Below are positions 46,280 through 58,673 of a stretch of 64,000 nucleotides of DNA, in pieces (positions within the stretch are counted from its first letter, which is position 1; every line of letters begins with the position of its first letter). The DNA is from Eucalyptus grandis (taxonomy: Eukaryota; Streptophyta; Magnoliopsida; Myrtales; Myrtaceae). Both the position numbers and the translations under genes were made by a program. The notes under the pieces were generated by a model that searched no databases, was not told the origin of the DNA, and saw only the letters and a list, made by a program, of their open reading frames with translations. The stretch is taken from contig NC_052618.1 in NCBI RefSeq assembly GCF_016545825.1, forward strand, positions 36,898,196-36,962,195, given 5' to 3'.

Positions 46280-46791
46280 GGTTAATACCTTAAAACTCCA
46301 AACTAGATATCTTTTGTAATAAATTTACAAACTATTTTTGACCACAAAAATCCAAAACTGTACACCTGTGACAAATTTACCCCGACTAACTATAAAAACC
46401 TCAAACCGAACACTTGTGACAAATTTACCCCAAATTAATTTATTCGACCACAAAAATCCCAAACTAAAAACCCAAAACTGGTAAATTTGTAATAATATAC
46501 CCTCCGAAAAATTAGATTAATACGACAAAAAAATCACAAAAATTATAAGCTATGACAAACAGAGTGTAAAATCCCAAATTGATATACCGATTAATTGTCA
46601 CATGTTATTTAACTTTATAATTTAACAAGAAAATTTAACTAAAACTAACAGAGGGTAAATTTGTCACAAGTGTACCAGTTTAGGGTAAATTTGTCAAAGG
46701 TATACCAGGTTTGGGGTTTTTGTGGTTAAAAAAATAGTTTGGGATAAATTTGTCACGGTGTACCGGTTTGGGGTTTTTCAAGGTATTAACC
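46280..46791. mobile_element. TIR element with GGTTAATACCTT ends
   Basis: The left end ggttaataccttaaaactcc and the right end, reverse-complemented ggttaataccttgaaaaacc, are almost identical. The inner arms repeat 'gtgacaaatttacccc' on one side and 'ggtaaatttgtcac' on the other. 512 bp, no ORF. Related but degraded sequences occur at about 50090-50650 and 54290-54510. Confidence 0.72.
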
Positions 46792-48389
46792 ATTATTTTT
46801 AAGAAGAAATTTAATCCCAAATTTTGCTCCAAACATTTTTTCTTCTAAAAAAATCATAAACTCTTTAACTGTAGTCTCAAATTCGCTCTGCACTTTTTTG
46901 TCTAAAAAATTCATCGACTTTCACCATACTCGCAAATAAACTTCCATTAAACAACTGTCAAAAAAAAATCGTCATTAGTTGTTTGATGTGGTATTTTCAC
47001 GTCTGTAACAAATCCACGTTAGCAATGTAACATGAAAAATTCTCTTAGCATAATTGTTTTTTGATGTGAAACTTAAGGAAATTCTTAATGACTAATGTTG
47101 ATTTTGGAAAGGGTGCTAATTTTTTTGGGGGAAGATTTGGGCCCATATTAAATTTTGTAATTTTTTTCAGAAAAAGTTTGGGACAGTTTGGATTAAACCT
47201 AAAGTTTGAAGTATTTATTTTAGACAAAAAAAAAAAGTGTGGGGCAAATTTGGTCTAGACTTAAATTGTGGTTTTTTAGATAAAAAGAGTTTGGAGTAAA
47301 TATTGAACCTAAAGTTAAAAATTTTTAGGAGATTAGATTGGTTTATATGATGTAACGTTTTTTTATGTCATTTATATGGTGTGACTTCATCTTCACTTTT
47401 TTTTTTTTTTATCTTTTAAAAATTTCACGATTTGACTTTTATTTAATGCCTAACCTGTCAAACCTATAAAATCCTGTATCTATCATCACAACTTTTTCAA
47501 GAATTTCTAAAGGTAATATAAAAAAATTTATTCGTCACAGAAACTATAATAAACAATCCTGAATTTCTAAAGGTGATATAAAAAAATTATTCGTGACAAA
47601 AATTATAATAAACAATCCTTTGGTTAAGATGAAAATAAATCAAGTGGATCCAATGGATCTGTTCATCCACAATTAAAATAATTTCTTTTTAACGTTTTTA
47701 TTTTTCTTCCAAAATTGAAGAAAAAGATTCTAAGTCCTAAAGTTCACAGAAAATTTATAATTAATTCTACATTATATAAATATACATATTTCAAATATTT
47801 TAGTCATTTCTCATAAAAAGTTCAAATCTGTAATAGCCAGAATATTTACTACAAATAATGTCGATTATGTACTAGGTGGGGATCCTAGTTATTAGAATCG
47901 GTTTATTTTTTAATTATATGAGAAGATTCGAGTCAATTTGAGGTATCAGCAATGGTGATCGCTCATTTTGGGTAAAAGATACTAACCGTCATTCTAAAAC
48001 AATTTTTGGCCCAAACTTTCAATGTCACGTAAAAAAAGCACTAGCATTTACCATAAAAACAATTTTGGCCTCAACTTTGAAGCGTTACAGAAAAAGGCAC
48101 CAATTGTTATCCGAAAAACAAATTTTGGCTGTCATTAGAATTTGTCAAAATGTGCGCACGTGCCATTTGAGGTGGCAAACGAATGTTGACATAACAACTA
48201 GTGATTGCCAATGAACGTGACTTTCATAAACAATTAAGACGACGACATCTCCAATTTATAATAAAAACGATATTGTTTTCTAGCCAAACATTATGGCTTC
48301 AAATCAGATTGAGAGAACAGGTATGAGAATTAGGGCTTGGGTTTCTTCACAAAATTAGGGCACATTCAATAATATATCTTAATTTCTTC
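46792..48389. other. Non-coding AT-rich interval
   Basis: No supported gene. 46800-47340 and 47960-48160 contain repeated 'ttttggcc(c/t)caaact' and 'aatttggga' motifs that look like remnants of further TIR arms. 47510-47620 holds a ~60-bp direct duplication ('gaatttctaaaggt(a/g)atata'). Confidence 0.4.
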
Positions 48390-48587
48390 CCTTAATATGA
48401 ATTTGTTTTTTTTTTTGGTCGGAATAGATAGTGACTTTCATTCATATAATACGAGACTTACACGAAGATAGTGGGTGTGATTCCGAAAACAAGATTTCCG
48501 ATAGAGCTGGAGGAGGGAAGGATCGCCAATGTTGATTCAGTAGTTGTTTTGGTGCATTTTCGCTAGCAGATCCTTAATATGAATTTG
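48390..48587 (-). mobile_element. Short retroposed element with 16-bp target duplication
   Basis: A 166-bp insert (48406-48571) is flanked by perfect 16-bp direct repeats CCTTAATATGAATTTG (48390-48405 and 48572-48587). It begins with 11 T, i.e. a poly(A) tail on the minus strand. No pol III A/B boxes are visible, so it is more likely a 5'-truncated LINE or retroposed RNA than a tRNA-derived SINE. Its end differs from that of the LINE at 25677-31603. Confidence 0.82.
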
Positions 48588-49129
48588 TGAATAGGCATAA
48601 CCTTGAGCCCCAATTCGCATCTCTCTCTCTACACTCGGAGACACAGTTTGTTCCTCTTGTTTAGTGAAAACAATGTAACTTCATGGGGATCAAAGTTAAT
48701 GTTGAAATTGATGTTTACATTGTAAGTAGGAAACAATGTCGATTGTACATGGAAGATGCATCTGCTTTAACGAAAGTAACATTGTCATGTCAATGTGTCT
48801 TTGCTATCTTAGATGCGACATAATCATATTTTGTCCTAAAACTTGAGTGGCCAAAATTGGCCCTTGGGTAAAAAGTCCGTTTATCTTTGCGAAGTGGAAA
48901 ATTTAAGGCAAAAATAACACACCAAACAAGAGTTGATGCATTTTTTTTTTGTGAAAGCCAAGCGGATTCATAATTAATAAGTGTTCGTTGATTGAGAAAA
49001 TTCAATTTTTATTATGCTTTATGGATATCAATTGACATAACCTTTGTCATTCTGATTCCAATATTTTAATAGTCACAAGATAATCGAAAGTAACATTTAT
49101 ATCTATGACATAAATTCTCACTTGAGTTA

Positions 49130-49325
49130 GTTAGTTTGACTCTCAATTCACAAATTGAAGATCTCGACTCCAAACATGGATCTCAATTTAACAATTACTA
49201 TAAAGATAATGACACCAACGGCTCTTCTATATTTTCTTAGAAAGCAGAATCATCCCTTTACTTTTCTTTGAACCCAAATCGTCCTTGTACCTTTAAAAAG
49301 TTCCCATGTTCATCCTTCAGCTAAT
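49130..49325. repeat. Repeat shared with 32770-32905 and 33276-33320
   Basis: 'gatctcgactccaaacatgg', 'acaattactataaagataatg', 'ttcttagaaagcagaatcat' and 'aatcgtccttgtac' blocks match the sequence on both sides of the hAT-type MITE, without the MITE. Confidence 0.75.
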
Positions 49326-49429
49326 CTCTTATTTATTTATTAATATTATTATCGTTAAATGAAGCACCTTGCTCCGCCGACACTAATGATGTGGCTTGCC
49401 GCTATCGTACGAAGCCCTCTCAAGTTTGA

Positions 49430-49620
49430 GCATCCACGGGCACGACCTTGAAGCTCAATCGGTCACGGCAACCAGCTCGAAGATCTAGGGACCAAAAAGC
49501 AGCCATGGACACGAGCCTGCAAGCTCGAGCAGCCATGGCCACAAGTTAGACGAGACAGAACGACCACGGCCACGAGCTCGAAGCTCAAGCACGCCATTGT
49601 CCCGGAGCTCAAACTTCGAA
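49430..49620. repeat. Degenerate tandem repeat (~40-bp unit)
   Basis: Units of the form 'cagccatggccacgagctcgaagctc' recur about four times with variation. GC-rich against AT-rich surroundings. No continuous reading frame. Confidence 0.6.
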
Positions 49621-49625
49621 GATGA

Positions 49626-51039
49626 AAAGGAATTCCGCCAGGCAAAAGACGTTCACGCGAGTAATTATTCAATGCCGTTAATGTTGGTGTCGGTAAAAAA
49701 GTCCGTCGCGACAATAGGAGGCGGGTGAAAATGATGAGAATATTTAAAAAATTGAAGGGGGGTGTTGATTTTGGGTCAAAATTCGGAAGGTACGGTCCTG
49801 ATTTTCCGAAAAGGGACGAAAAAATAGGGATAGGGGTGTGCAATTATTCGATTTATTATCATGACAAAGGGCGACGCAGCTGGAGGTCCGGATGTCCGGG
49901 TCGCGTTGCCTGAAAAGGAGAGCTGGGTGGGCCCCGGCGGTTCTGGAAAGCCTGGTCTCTTTTTTGACCTTTCCTCGTGCAATCTGCAAACCTGTCCCTT
50001 TCTGATGTGAAAGGAGAGAGCGGGAAAAGAAAAAGGAAAATGATTGGTTGTATTATTTATTAAAATGAATTATCGTCGATAATAGAGTTTATACCGCGAA
50101 ATGCCTATATTAATATGTCCGTAATAAATTTATTTAAGTTTTTTTATTATAAAAAATCTCAAACAGATATATTTATGATAAATTTATTATCTATTATTTT
50201 TCATTAAATTTTATTTTTTGGTAAAAAATTTCATTAATTTTTTTTTTTTTTTTAGTTATCTGGGAATCTTGTACTACGGCCGGCGGTAAATGGTAAACCC
50301 CGAAACAATGTAAAATCACCACCACCCTTACTTGTTGGGTTAGTCGTGGATTCATTTTCCTTCAAGGCAGACAACGCCATAGATCGAACATTTGACATTT
50401 CGTGAGAGGAACTAGTGCCCAACCACCTATGTCACCACCACGGGTGGTTTTCATTAAATTTTATTAATACCTTGAAAATCATAAATTTGTACACCCGTTA
50501 ATTGTCATATATCATCAAATTCAATAATTTGACAATAAAATTTAATATAAATTAATTTGGGTTAATTCGTCGCAAACGTATATGTTTAGGGTTTTTGTAG
50601 TAAATAAATTTGTCATAAATATATTAATATAAAATTTTTCATAATATTAATCAATAAAAAAAGGAAGGAAATGTTAGAGGTGAGTTTATTTTATGAAAAA
50701 TAATTAATTTTATTATTTACCAAAATGAATCATCGTCAATGATAAAAAAATTATTAATTAATTATCTCAAATGAAATATAATAATTATTTTATATTTTTC
50801 TTCAAATTATTAATTCTTTGCTAATCATACAAAACCCTGAATATCTCCAATCCACGTGTCTATCGTATGTGGTACTGAGATATTACAAATTATATAGCCA
50901 CGCATGTATTGAATGACAACGTTTGAGCAAATTTCTCCCAAAAGACCTTTATCGGAGGAGTGAAGTTCCTGAGACGTGTGCACAAGCATGTTAGGTTCGA
51001 TGCAAATCGAAGGATTCATTCATTTTACGGAATATATGG
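49626..51039. other. Non-coding interval
   Basis: No supported gene. 50090-50650 has inverted 'ataaatttgtcataaatatattaatat'-type arms related to the 46280-46791 element and is split near 50250-50445 by unrelated sequence. Confidence 0.4.
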
Positions 51040-51715
51040 CGTTTCCCAAAATTATTTTTTCGAGAACTCATTTTCTAGGAAATTAACCATATTCTCTAAT
51101 ATTGGGCTGAACTTTGAAAATGAATTAGAAATTTTTTTTTAGTTGTTCAATAAGGAATTTTTTTCTTCATGCACTCATTTTCAATAATTTTTTTATTATA
51201 TTTATAATCAATTCTTAATTTTTAATTTTTTAATTTCCTTTTTTTTTTCTCCTTCTTTCTTGGCCTTGGCTTATCACTAGCTACAGTGGTGGCCGATGAC
51301 TAGCCATTGGCGAGCAACAGCCTTGCCCTAGGCCGGCGAGACCCGAGTTTGTCGATCTTGGGCGAGTTCGAGCATCGCTTGATTAAGCGAGGTAGACCCT
51401 CATCGACCTAGGGCAAGGTTAGAACTAGCTAGTAGCTAGTCGCCATAGTTGGCGATCGGCCAAGGCTAAAGAAAAAGAAGAAGAAGAAGAAAAGAAATAA
51501 AAATTTTTTTAAAATAGAAAAGGAAAACATAAAAATAAAAGAATAATATATTTGGTGAAAGAAAATGAGGTAAAAGAAGTTATGGAAATATTTTCCACTT
51601 TTGAAGGTGTTTTTTTTTTTCTTTTCAATAGTGAAAAATGTTTTCATTGACTAATTCATTTTCCGTGAAATGAATGTCGGAAAATACAAAAAATATTTTC
51701 CTAAAAGTCATTTAT
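51040..51715. mobile_element. TIR-like element with GC-rich core
   Basis: AT-rich arms with 'aaaatgaatta' on the left mirrored as 'taattcattttcc' on the right. Inside are a pyrimidine tract (51235-51265) and a purine tract (51465-51500) bounding a core (51265-51460) of inverted 'ggcgag/ctagc' motifs. No ORF. The ends are poorly defined. Confidence 0.45.
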
Positions 51716-54560
51716 CATAGAACGAATGGAGCCAAAATTTCATGTTGAATATGAACAGAAAAATCGAATCCCACATAACCCGATTCCACAGTTTTTTTTA
51801 TGGTTGGCCCCTTTCTTTGAAATTGATGTGCCAAGCTCGGTAACCGTTTGGTCCATTTTCATGCGCTCGAGCTTGCTTTCGCCAGTACATCTGCTTACTC
51901 CTTTTGGCCTCACACCATATTCAGTTTACTTATAAAATCCACGTGTAAATGACGAATGCATGTAACATTAGCTGGTATAATGATGCGCTACGTTATAATA
52001 TGATGATGATTATTACCGTAGATCCCCCGACAAATTGGTAAAGGTATCTGGTTAATTTGGGAGAAAACAAAAGGAATTCTTGGTCCAAAAGGTTTGATTG
52101 CTAGTGCGGAAGTGCTAGCATCTCCACGTCGTTCTTTCGATATCACATATTTCAACTAACTATCGAATGCAATAACAAAAATAATGATTTTTAAAATATT
52201 TTTCTCAGAATTGATAGTTCGAATCACTTATGAAAATAAACAAATGAGGACTATATTCATCGTCCACGAAAATGTACCGACATAAATCTTTATCAACAAT
52301 CAAAATATTTTTTGTTGATTAATTATTTTAAGCGAGCCGTCTTGATATTTTGGCATTACAACTACAAACAAGAGCTTTTGTATTTTTACCGATTTGTATT
52401 TTCAAATCGTATTTAATAAAATATTTTTCAAATCATTTATTTTTTCGCAAAACAAAATAGGGCAACATTATTCAATCCCGATGCCATACGCTTTTTTTGT
52501 GTTTCTCAAAACGTGAATGCACGTATGCATAATAATATTTCAAAAGTATTATGTCCTTTTGACCATATCTCATATTTGTTTATGAAAGTCTAAAGTGGCT
52601 TTCATTACAAATGCTGTTAATGTTTGAAAGTATTTTCAACAATATGACTTTCTGGGGCCTCATTCCACCATCCTAGAAAAATTATGAAATTTTGTAGAAT
52701 GACAATTATAAAGCTCCGGAAAGATCACCACAAAACAACTAAAGTCCGAACCATATGTCCGGCTGGACCCATTTGTTCTCGAAAGGTTCGAGTTGATAAA
52801 TTATGTGTCAATTTTGATACATTAATTATTCCTTGTCACGCAAATTATCTTTTAACACAACTCAAGTCTCAAATGTGTACTTCAATATATGTTTGAAAAA
52901 GTCATAATATTGTATAGACAAAAGCTAGCTTCAAAACACGTGCATGCGCGACAGACTTTTACCTATGCAGCTAATAATCAAATGCGAAAAATTAGTTCTT
53001 ACATTCAACAAAACTTAATTTTTTCCCCCGTAATCTGACATTTTTTTTTTAATGTTAATTCCTGCAAACAAAGCAAAAGTAAAACATAAGCAACGTCCAA
53101 GAAAAACCCCAAAAGAAATGATAAATGCAAATACTACATTGAAAAGGAAAATTTTTGTGTCACTTGTTTCTCTCAATTCGTTGATGTTTGGCTCCCTGGA
53201 ATGTTATTTTAAGGAGAAATTTAAAAAACAGGCCCGGAGACCGTGACTTCTTTGGGAATTTCCTGAATGGAGAAAAACCAAGAAGTTAGTAAAATTGTGA
53301 AGAGAGAAATTTTCAAAAGGGTTGGAAAATTATGCAAAAAAACCAAAAATAAAAGAGAAGAAAATTAATAATAAAACAACAGATGCTGCCAAAAGGGTGT
53401 CTGGGTGCTTGGACCGGCCGGAAATGGGCCACATTAAGATGCCAAAGTGCCATGTACCTTCAGATTTCGGGAATATGTAAGCCTAGTACATCTCATAATA
53501 TGATATCACTTAAACCAATATGGGATCCACATGATTTAAGGGTTGGAATGCTTTGAAGTTGCATGCACCCGATGTAGGCCATGCTTAGCTCGGGCTGGCC
53601 TAATGCCTCTGAAGCCACATGCTCAACCACATCGACACTATGCCTAGTCGAAATGTGGCCTTGTGCGAGTCCACATAAAAAATATAGCATCGCTCTAGTG
53701 CCCTAAGTGGGTGTGACACTTCTTGAAGTAGTTGTAATCAAATTAAGTGGCTTTTAGAAAATTATGTATTTATAATGAAAATGCCAAAATTTGACCGGTT
53801 AATTTGGTTTTTGTGTGCATGGAAAGCTTGCACTCGAACTTCTAGAAAGATATGGTAAATCATTAGAAAAGAGTTATGGTGGTGAATGTAGTAAATTTGG
53901 AGCGGGCAAAGGGTTGTGGCCAATAAAGTTGAGGTTTTTGCTTTATTTCAAATTCAATTGGTATGATTCTCAAGGCACATTATAGAGCTTGGGATTTAAT
54001 ATTTGTGAGAAAATCACCCGATCTGATAAAATTATAAGTTTTTTGATGCTCTTAGGATCAAATGGCTAAGGACCATTCGGATTCGACAAATTGGGCGTTG
54101 ATCATAAATTCTCGGTGATCACTACCAAAGAAAGGTTGTAATGAATGGAGTCGATGTACGATAGTAAAAATGCCTTTCACCCAATTTTAATCGAATAGTC
54201 AAAATTTAAATAGGTAACTTGAAACACGCTTAAGAAGATTTTCCTTTGGATTAATAACATGAAAAATCTTAAATTGGACCATTTACGATAAATATACAAT
54301 TTATTAGTTTTTATTAAATTGAGTTAATATTATGAAAGACCACGAAATTAGACCCTAAACTGGTATATTTGTGTATCATCCAACTAAAAAAAAATTAACA
54401 ATTTAATGATAAAATTTAACAGAAATTAATAAACTATAAATTTATCATAGGTACATCAATTTGGGATTAATATAATATAAGTTTGCCATAAGTATATTAA
54501 TATGCGATTTTCGTAATAATAATCCTTTTTCTTTACAAGGAGCCAAGTGAAAGTGAAGAC
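51716..54560. other. Non-coding interval
   Basis: Nearly 3 kb without a supported gene. Short open frames (51726, 52684, 53052) have no family features. 54290-54510 resembles arms of the 46280-46791 element family. Confidence 0.4.
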
Positions 54561-55047
54561 AAATTGAGGTCGAGGGGCCGAAATGAAAAGCCACCCAAAA
54601 AGGAAGGACACTCCCTCCACTCCACTCCACTCAGGTATACTTCTCGACGACGAGGAGCAAGCGGCTTCCCTATTCACCCCGTAACTCCCTCGTTCCGTGC
54701 GCCGTGCTCGCTTGTCCTGCTCACAAGCCGCTCCGAACTCCTCCCCAACACTCCCACTCGCATTTCGCTCCAACGCGCCGTTTCCCTCTTCTTCGCTTTC
54801 CGTCCCTTCCCTCGCTCCCAGCGTCAGGTCAGGGTCTTGTCTCGCCATTCTCACTGCGGCCGTGACCCCCCTTACCCCTTCCCCACATTGGCCATTCCCC
54901 TCTGTCTCTCTGTCTCTCTCTGTCTGTTTCTGTTCCGCATTTTGCACCTTCTCAAGCTCCCCTCATTTCGCCGCACAGCAAAAGCTCAGCAGAAGCTCTC
55001 TACTTGCTGAGAACCCCGGAGCCTAGCGAGAAGCTCACTTCATAAGC
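54561..55047 (+). promoter_or_regulatory. Presumed 5' leader and promoter of the thaumatin-like gene
   Basis: GC- and pyrimidine-rich stretch with a long ctctgtctct run (54900-54935), typical of plant 5' UTRs, ending at the ATG at 55048. The exact transcription start and a TATA box are not clear. Confidence 0.4.
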
Positions 55048-56885
55048 ATGGACCTCCAGCTTCTTCCCCGACGCCGCTCCTGGTCCTCCCCTGCTTACAC
55101 CACCCTCGCCCTGTGTCTCCTCATCATCTCCAGGGGTAACCACTACCGGCATTCTCTTCGGCTTTCCGTCACATTCGCCTTCTCCAAGAGTTTGTTTCGT
55201 TCTGCTTCGACTTATGTTGTTGTTGTTGTTGTTGTTCAGGTGCGTCCGGTGCCACGTTCACTTTCGTGAACCGGTGCCAGTACACGGTGTGGCCGGGCAT
55301 CCTGGCCAATGCCGGCAGCCCGAGCCTGGATAGCACCGGGTTCGAGCTCCCCTCCGACTCCTCCCGCGCCTTCCAGGCCCCGACCGGCTGGTCCGGCCGC
55401 TTCTGGGGCCGCACCGGCTGCAGCTTCGACGGCTCCCTCTCCGGGACCTGCCTCACCGGCGACTGCGGCTCCGGCCAGCTCGAGTGCAACGGCCTCGGCG
55501 CCGCCCCCCCGGCCACCCTCGCCGAGTTCACCCTCGGCTCCGGCGGCCAGGACTTCTACGACGTCAGCCTCGTCGACGGGTAAAAAAACCTTGGAAAATC
55601 TACTTCTTTCCCTTACTTTTAGAGTTACCCTCGCGTCGTTTTTTCGCACTGGTCCTATTGACGTGAGATCTTTCCTCTTTTCTTTTGTCTTCTTCCAGGT
55701 ACAACTTGCCGATGTTGATAGAAGGGAGCGGCGGGTCGGGGGCGTGCGCCTCCACCGGCTGCTCGGCGGATCTGAACCGGCAGTGCCCGGCGGAGCTGCG
55801 GGTCGGGGAGGGGGACGCGTGCAAGAGCGCGTGCGAGGCGTTCGGGTCCCCGGAGTACTGCTGCAGCGGCGCGTACAACTCCCCCGTCACCTGCCGCCCC
55901 ACCGTCTACTCGGAGATGTTCAAGTCCGCCTGCCCCCGGTCGTACAGCTACGCCTACGACGACGCCTCCAGCACCTTCACCTGCACCGGGGCGGACTACA
56001 CGGTCACCTTCTGCCCCTCCTCCACGAGGTTGGCCGACATTTTCTCTTATCCTCATTTTTCTCAACTGCTCTGTTTCGTTTCCACTTTTTGTTGGGTATT
56101 CCTGTTTTTTTCACTGTCTAATTTCATTTTTCTCCGTTAATCAGTGCATTAGGAATTATAATATATTTTCCCATTTGGTTTACTTAAATTTATAGAGTAA
56201 TAGAGCGGAAATTGTGTGAATGGTAATTATTGTGGCGATTGATGTTTAATCAATGCGCCAAAAGGACAGAGGTATGGAGCCGTGTGCATTGTGGTGGTCC
56301 AGTGGGGGAAAACGGGCAAGGACCAAGGCCAAAAATTCTCTTTTTTCCCATTTTTCTGAAAAAAAAAATTACATGTTGTGCTCGTTTTATTTTCTGCAAT
56401 CATTTGTTTTATTCTGCCTTTAGACGTGAGTCCCGTGATTCACTCTGGTGCAGTAAAGCCGGTTCCCCCCACCACCAAAGAATCTGACTTGCCAATTTAA
56501 ATCTAGTAATAATGTTATGTTTCATGATTCATGAGGCTCAAAAGAACATTTTTTCCTTTTGTTTTGTTATTTTCTGATGTGCAGCCAGAAAACAGCTAAA
56601 GATTCTACGCCGATGACAGCAACAACCACCACCACTCCAACACAAGGGTCTGGGTCTGAGTATGGACCCGGGACCGGGACCGGGACGGGGACGGGGACGG
56701 GGACGGGTTATATGGGTACTGGGACGATGTCGGGGCAGGGGCAAGCTGTTCTGGCCGACGGGTCGTGGATGGCCGGGATGGCCATGGGAGATTCTCCAAG
56801 GACTGCCTCTCCATGTGCTCTGCATTCTTATGCAGCTATTTGCCTTTTCTTTCTCTTCCTCATGCTCTCCTCTTTTCACTTGTAG
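55048..56885 (+). CDS. Thaumatin-like protein (PR-5 family) with C-terminal tail
   Basis: Secreted PR-5-type protein, associated with defence and beta-glucan binding. Exons 55048-55135, 55240-55579, 55699-56028 and 56585-56885 keep frame and give 352 residues. Residues 1-30 form a signal peptide with an Arg cluster before a hydrophobic core. The mature domain starts [16 protein letters not shown] and contains the family signature [15 protein letters not shown]. It has sixteen Cys, the number needed for eight disulfides. After CPSST a non-thaumatin tail follows: Thr-rich, then a (Gly-Thr)n run, then a hydrophobic C-terminus ([17 protein letters not shown]) that looks like a GPI-anchor signal. 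So it is probably wall- or membrane-attached rather than freely secreted (inference). Confidence 0.92.
55214..55236 (+). repeat. (GTT)n tract in intron 1
   Basis: Seven GTT units immediately before the intron 1 acceptor of the thaumatin-like gene, in the pyrimidine-tract position. Confidence 0.85.
56668..56706 (+). repeat. GGGACC/GGGACG coding minisatellite
   Basis: 6-bp units encoding Gly-Thr repeats in the last exon of the thaumatin-like gene. Unit length is a multiple of three, so copy changes preserve frame. Confidence 0.9.
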
Positions 56886-58673
56886 CTCTGTGTCTCTCCC
56901 TCTCTCCTTCTCTCTCTCTCTCTCTCTCTGTGGTTTCGCTTTATTATGATTTTCCATTTTCTGGGTTTTGTGAGGTAAGGTCATAGGAGTACCACATCCA
57001 CATCCACAATGTAAAACCACCACCCCGCATGACATTTGCCTTGCAACCGTTCGGCGGTGCATGAAAGATGCTCTCGTTCTACGGCTATTTTGGGATGCGT
57101 TTCGTTAATGTATTGTGGTTCAGCCGTGCAAGAGAACGAACGAAATCGTTGTTGGCTTCTTATTTCTTTTAGGTTGGTTTGTGAAGTAAAAAAGCTTTTC
57201 TTGTCTTGTGATTGAAGTGTCTCTGTTTCCATGTGAATGCACACTACAGAATCGTGGGCTGATTGACGTTTGCATCAGAGGAATAGCTTTGATCGCAAGT
57301 CTTCAAGCTCTGCTTTTCGGCCTGTCTGCTGTATGAGACGGAATGCTTTCCTTTAGCAATCGGGTATTTTCATTATCATTTTACAATTTTTTCGGCGTGA
57401 TGTTGAAAAAGAAGTGAACGATTTTTGTCTTTTTCCGGTGCCAAGCCAAGAATGCAGATCTCGTTCCGTGTCAAAGCATGGCATTATAAAAGTTTAAAGT
57501 ATTATTCCATGGTCGCAGTGATGTCCGATTCTTTTGGTCGAAAATGTCGTGAAAGGTGGTCTCTTGAGAGTCCATGATGGGACCCGCCAAGTTTAGACAA
57601 TGGGGAAAAAGCACTTTCCACCGAAAATGAAACTGGCTTACAGTTAATTAATGTCAATATATTCAATGTATACAAGGAAAAAGAACTTAGTCAAATTGAC
57701 AAGTGATGAAGGGGGGTAAAAGAAAGTTTTGGCTGCTCCATGTTCATTCTCGTTTGAAGGTTAAGGTGACAGGCTAGTGGCCTTTTCTTTTGTGTGGGTT
57801 TGTTTTCCGGAATGAACTCGCTTTGCTCTTTGCTGTCACAATTGATTCAAGTCCAACGGTCGAACTCAGGACATTTGACTCCTTTAATGTGGTGTCGTTC
57901 AAGGCAGATATCAAGTGGGTTGATCCTCATTATGATGAGGTGAGGATTAGGTGAACGGACAAATCTTCTGGATTGAGATTTGCAAGGACATAGGAATCAT
58001 AAGGTGGGGAATTTGGTTGAACGAAGCACTTTGTTGGCCCTCATCAGCATAAAGACAAAGCTTTTTGATAATCACTTGCTAGATTGAGATTTGTAGAGAT
58101 CTTGTCCGTCCAAAACAGGGTAAAGGATCTGGCTTTAGAGAACAAATCACCAAAGATCGGGTGGTTTGATGTCATCGTACTGATCATCCTGCATCTTGCA
58201 AGAACACCCACCTTCCATAGTTTCCAATGATGGAAAGTGATCTACAGGAGTCCCTCGATCTTCCTATGTTGCCAAGGTTGTCTTTTGAAAGTGAGAGTTA
58301 TGAACAATTTTGCTGATTGTCAAGAGATAACTCCATCATCAGAATTCAGACGGCGATGATAAGTCCCTTACCTAATTTTAGCCGGAAGGCATGGAGTGTC
58401 TAATGATAAAGCCAAATGGAGTAAGTTTGGGATATATGTAAATTTTGGAGAATCACCATTGCTCTGCATATGGCGAGAAAGGATCTAATTCAGAAGCAGA
58501 GGCATGACTAGTTCTCTTGTCACTGGGAATCCTATGCTTATACAATCATTAGAGATTTCAGCATGCAAATTGTGGAAAAATAAGAAAAAAAAAGAAAGAG
58601 AAAAGAAAAGGTTTTTGATTCTAGTCAGTGCCTTGTAACCTCTGGAGTATCCATCCTTCAGATTCTCTAGAAG
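56886..58673. other. Intergenic interval
   Basis: Begins with the 3' UTR of the thaumatin-like gene, including (CT)n at 56908-56929. No gene is supported in the rest. The right end would hold the 3' UTR of the leftward xylanase gene. Confidence 0.45.

Noticed and set aside
48406..48571. Call as a tRNA-derived SINE
   Set aside because: No A-box or B-box like sequence can be seen on the minus strand, so it is described only as a retroposed fragment.
55309..56121. 270-codon Ala/Pro/Arg-rich open frame overlapping the thaumatin-like gene
   Set aside because: Off-frame reading of GC-rich exons running through an intron. The thaumatin frame has the Cys pattern and splice sites.
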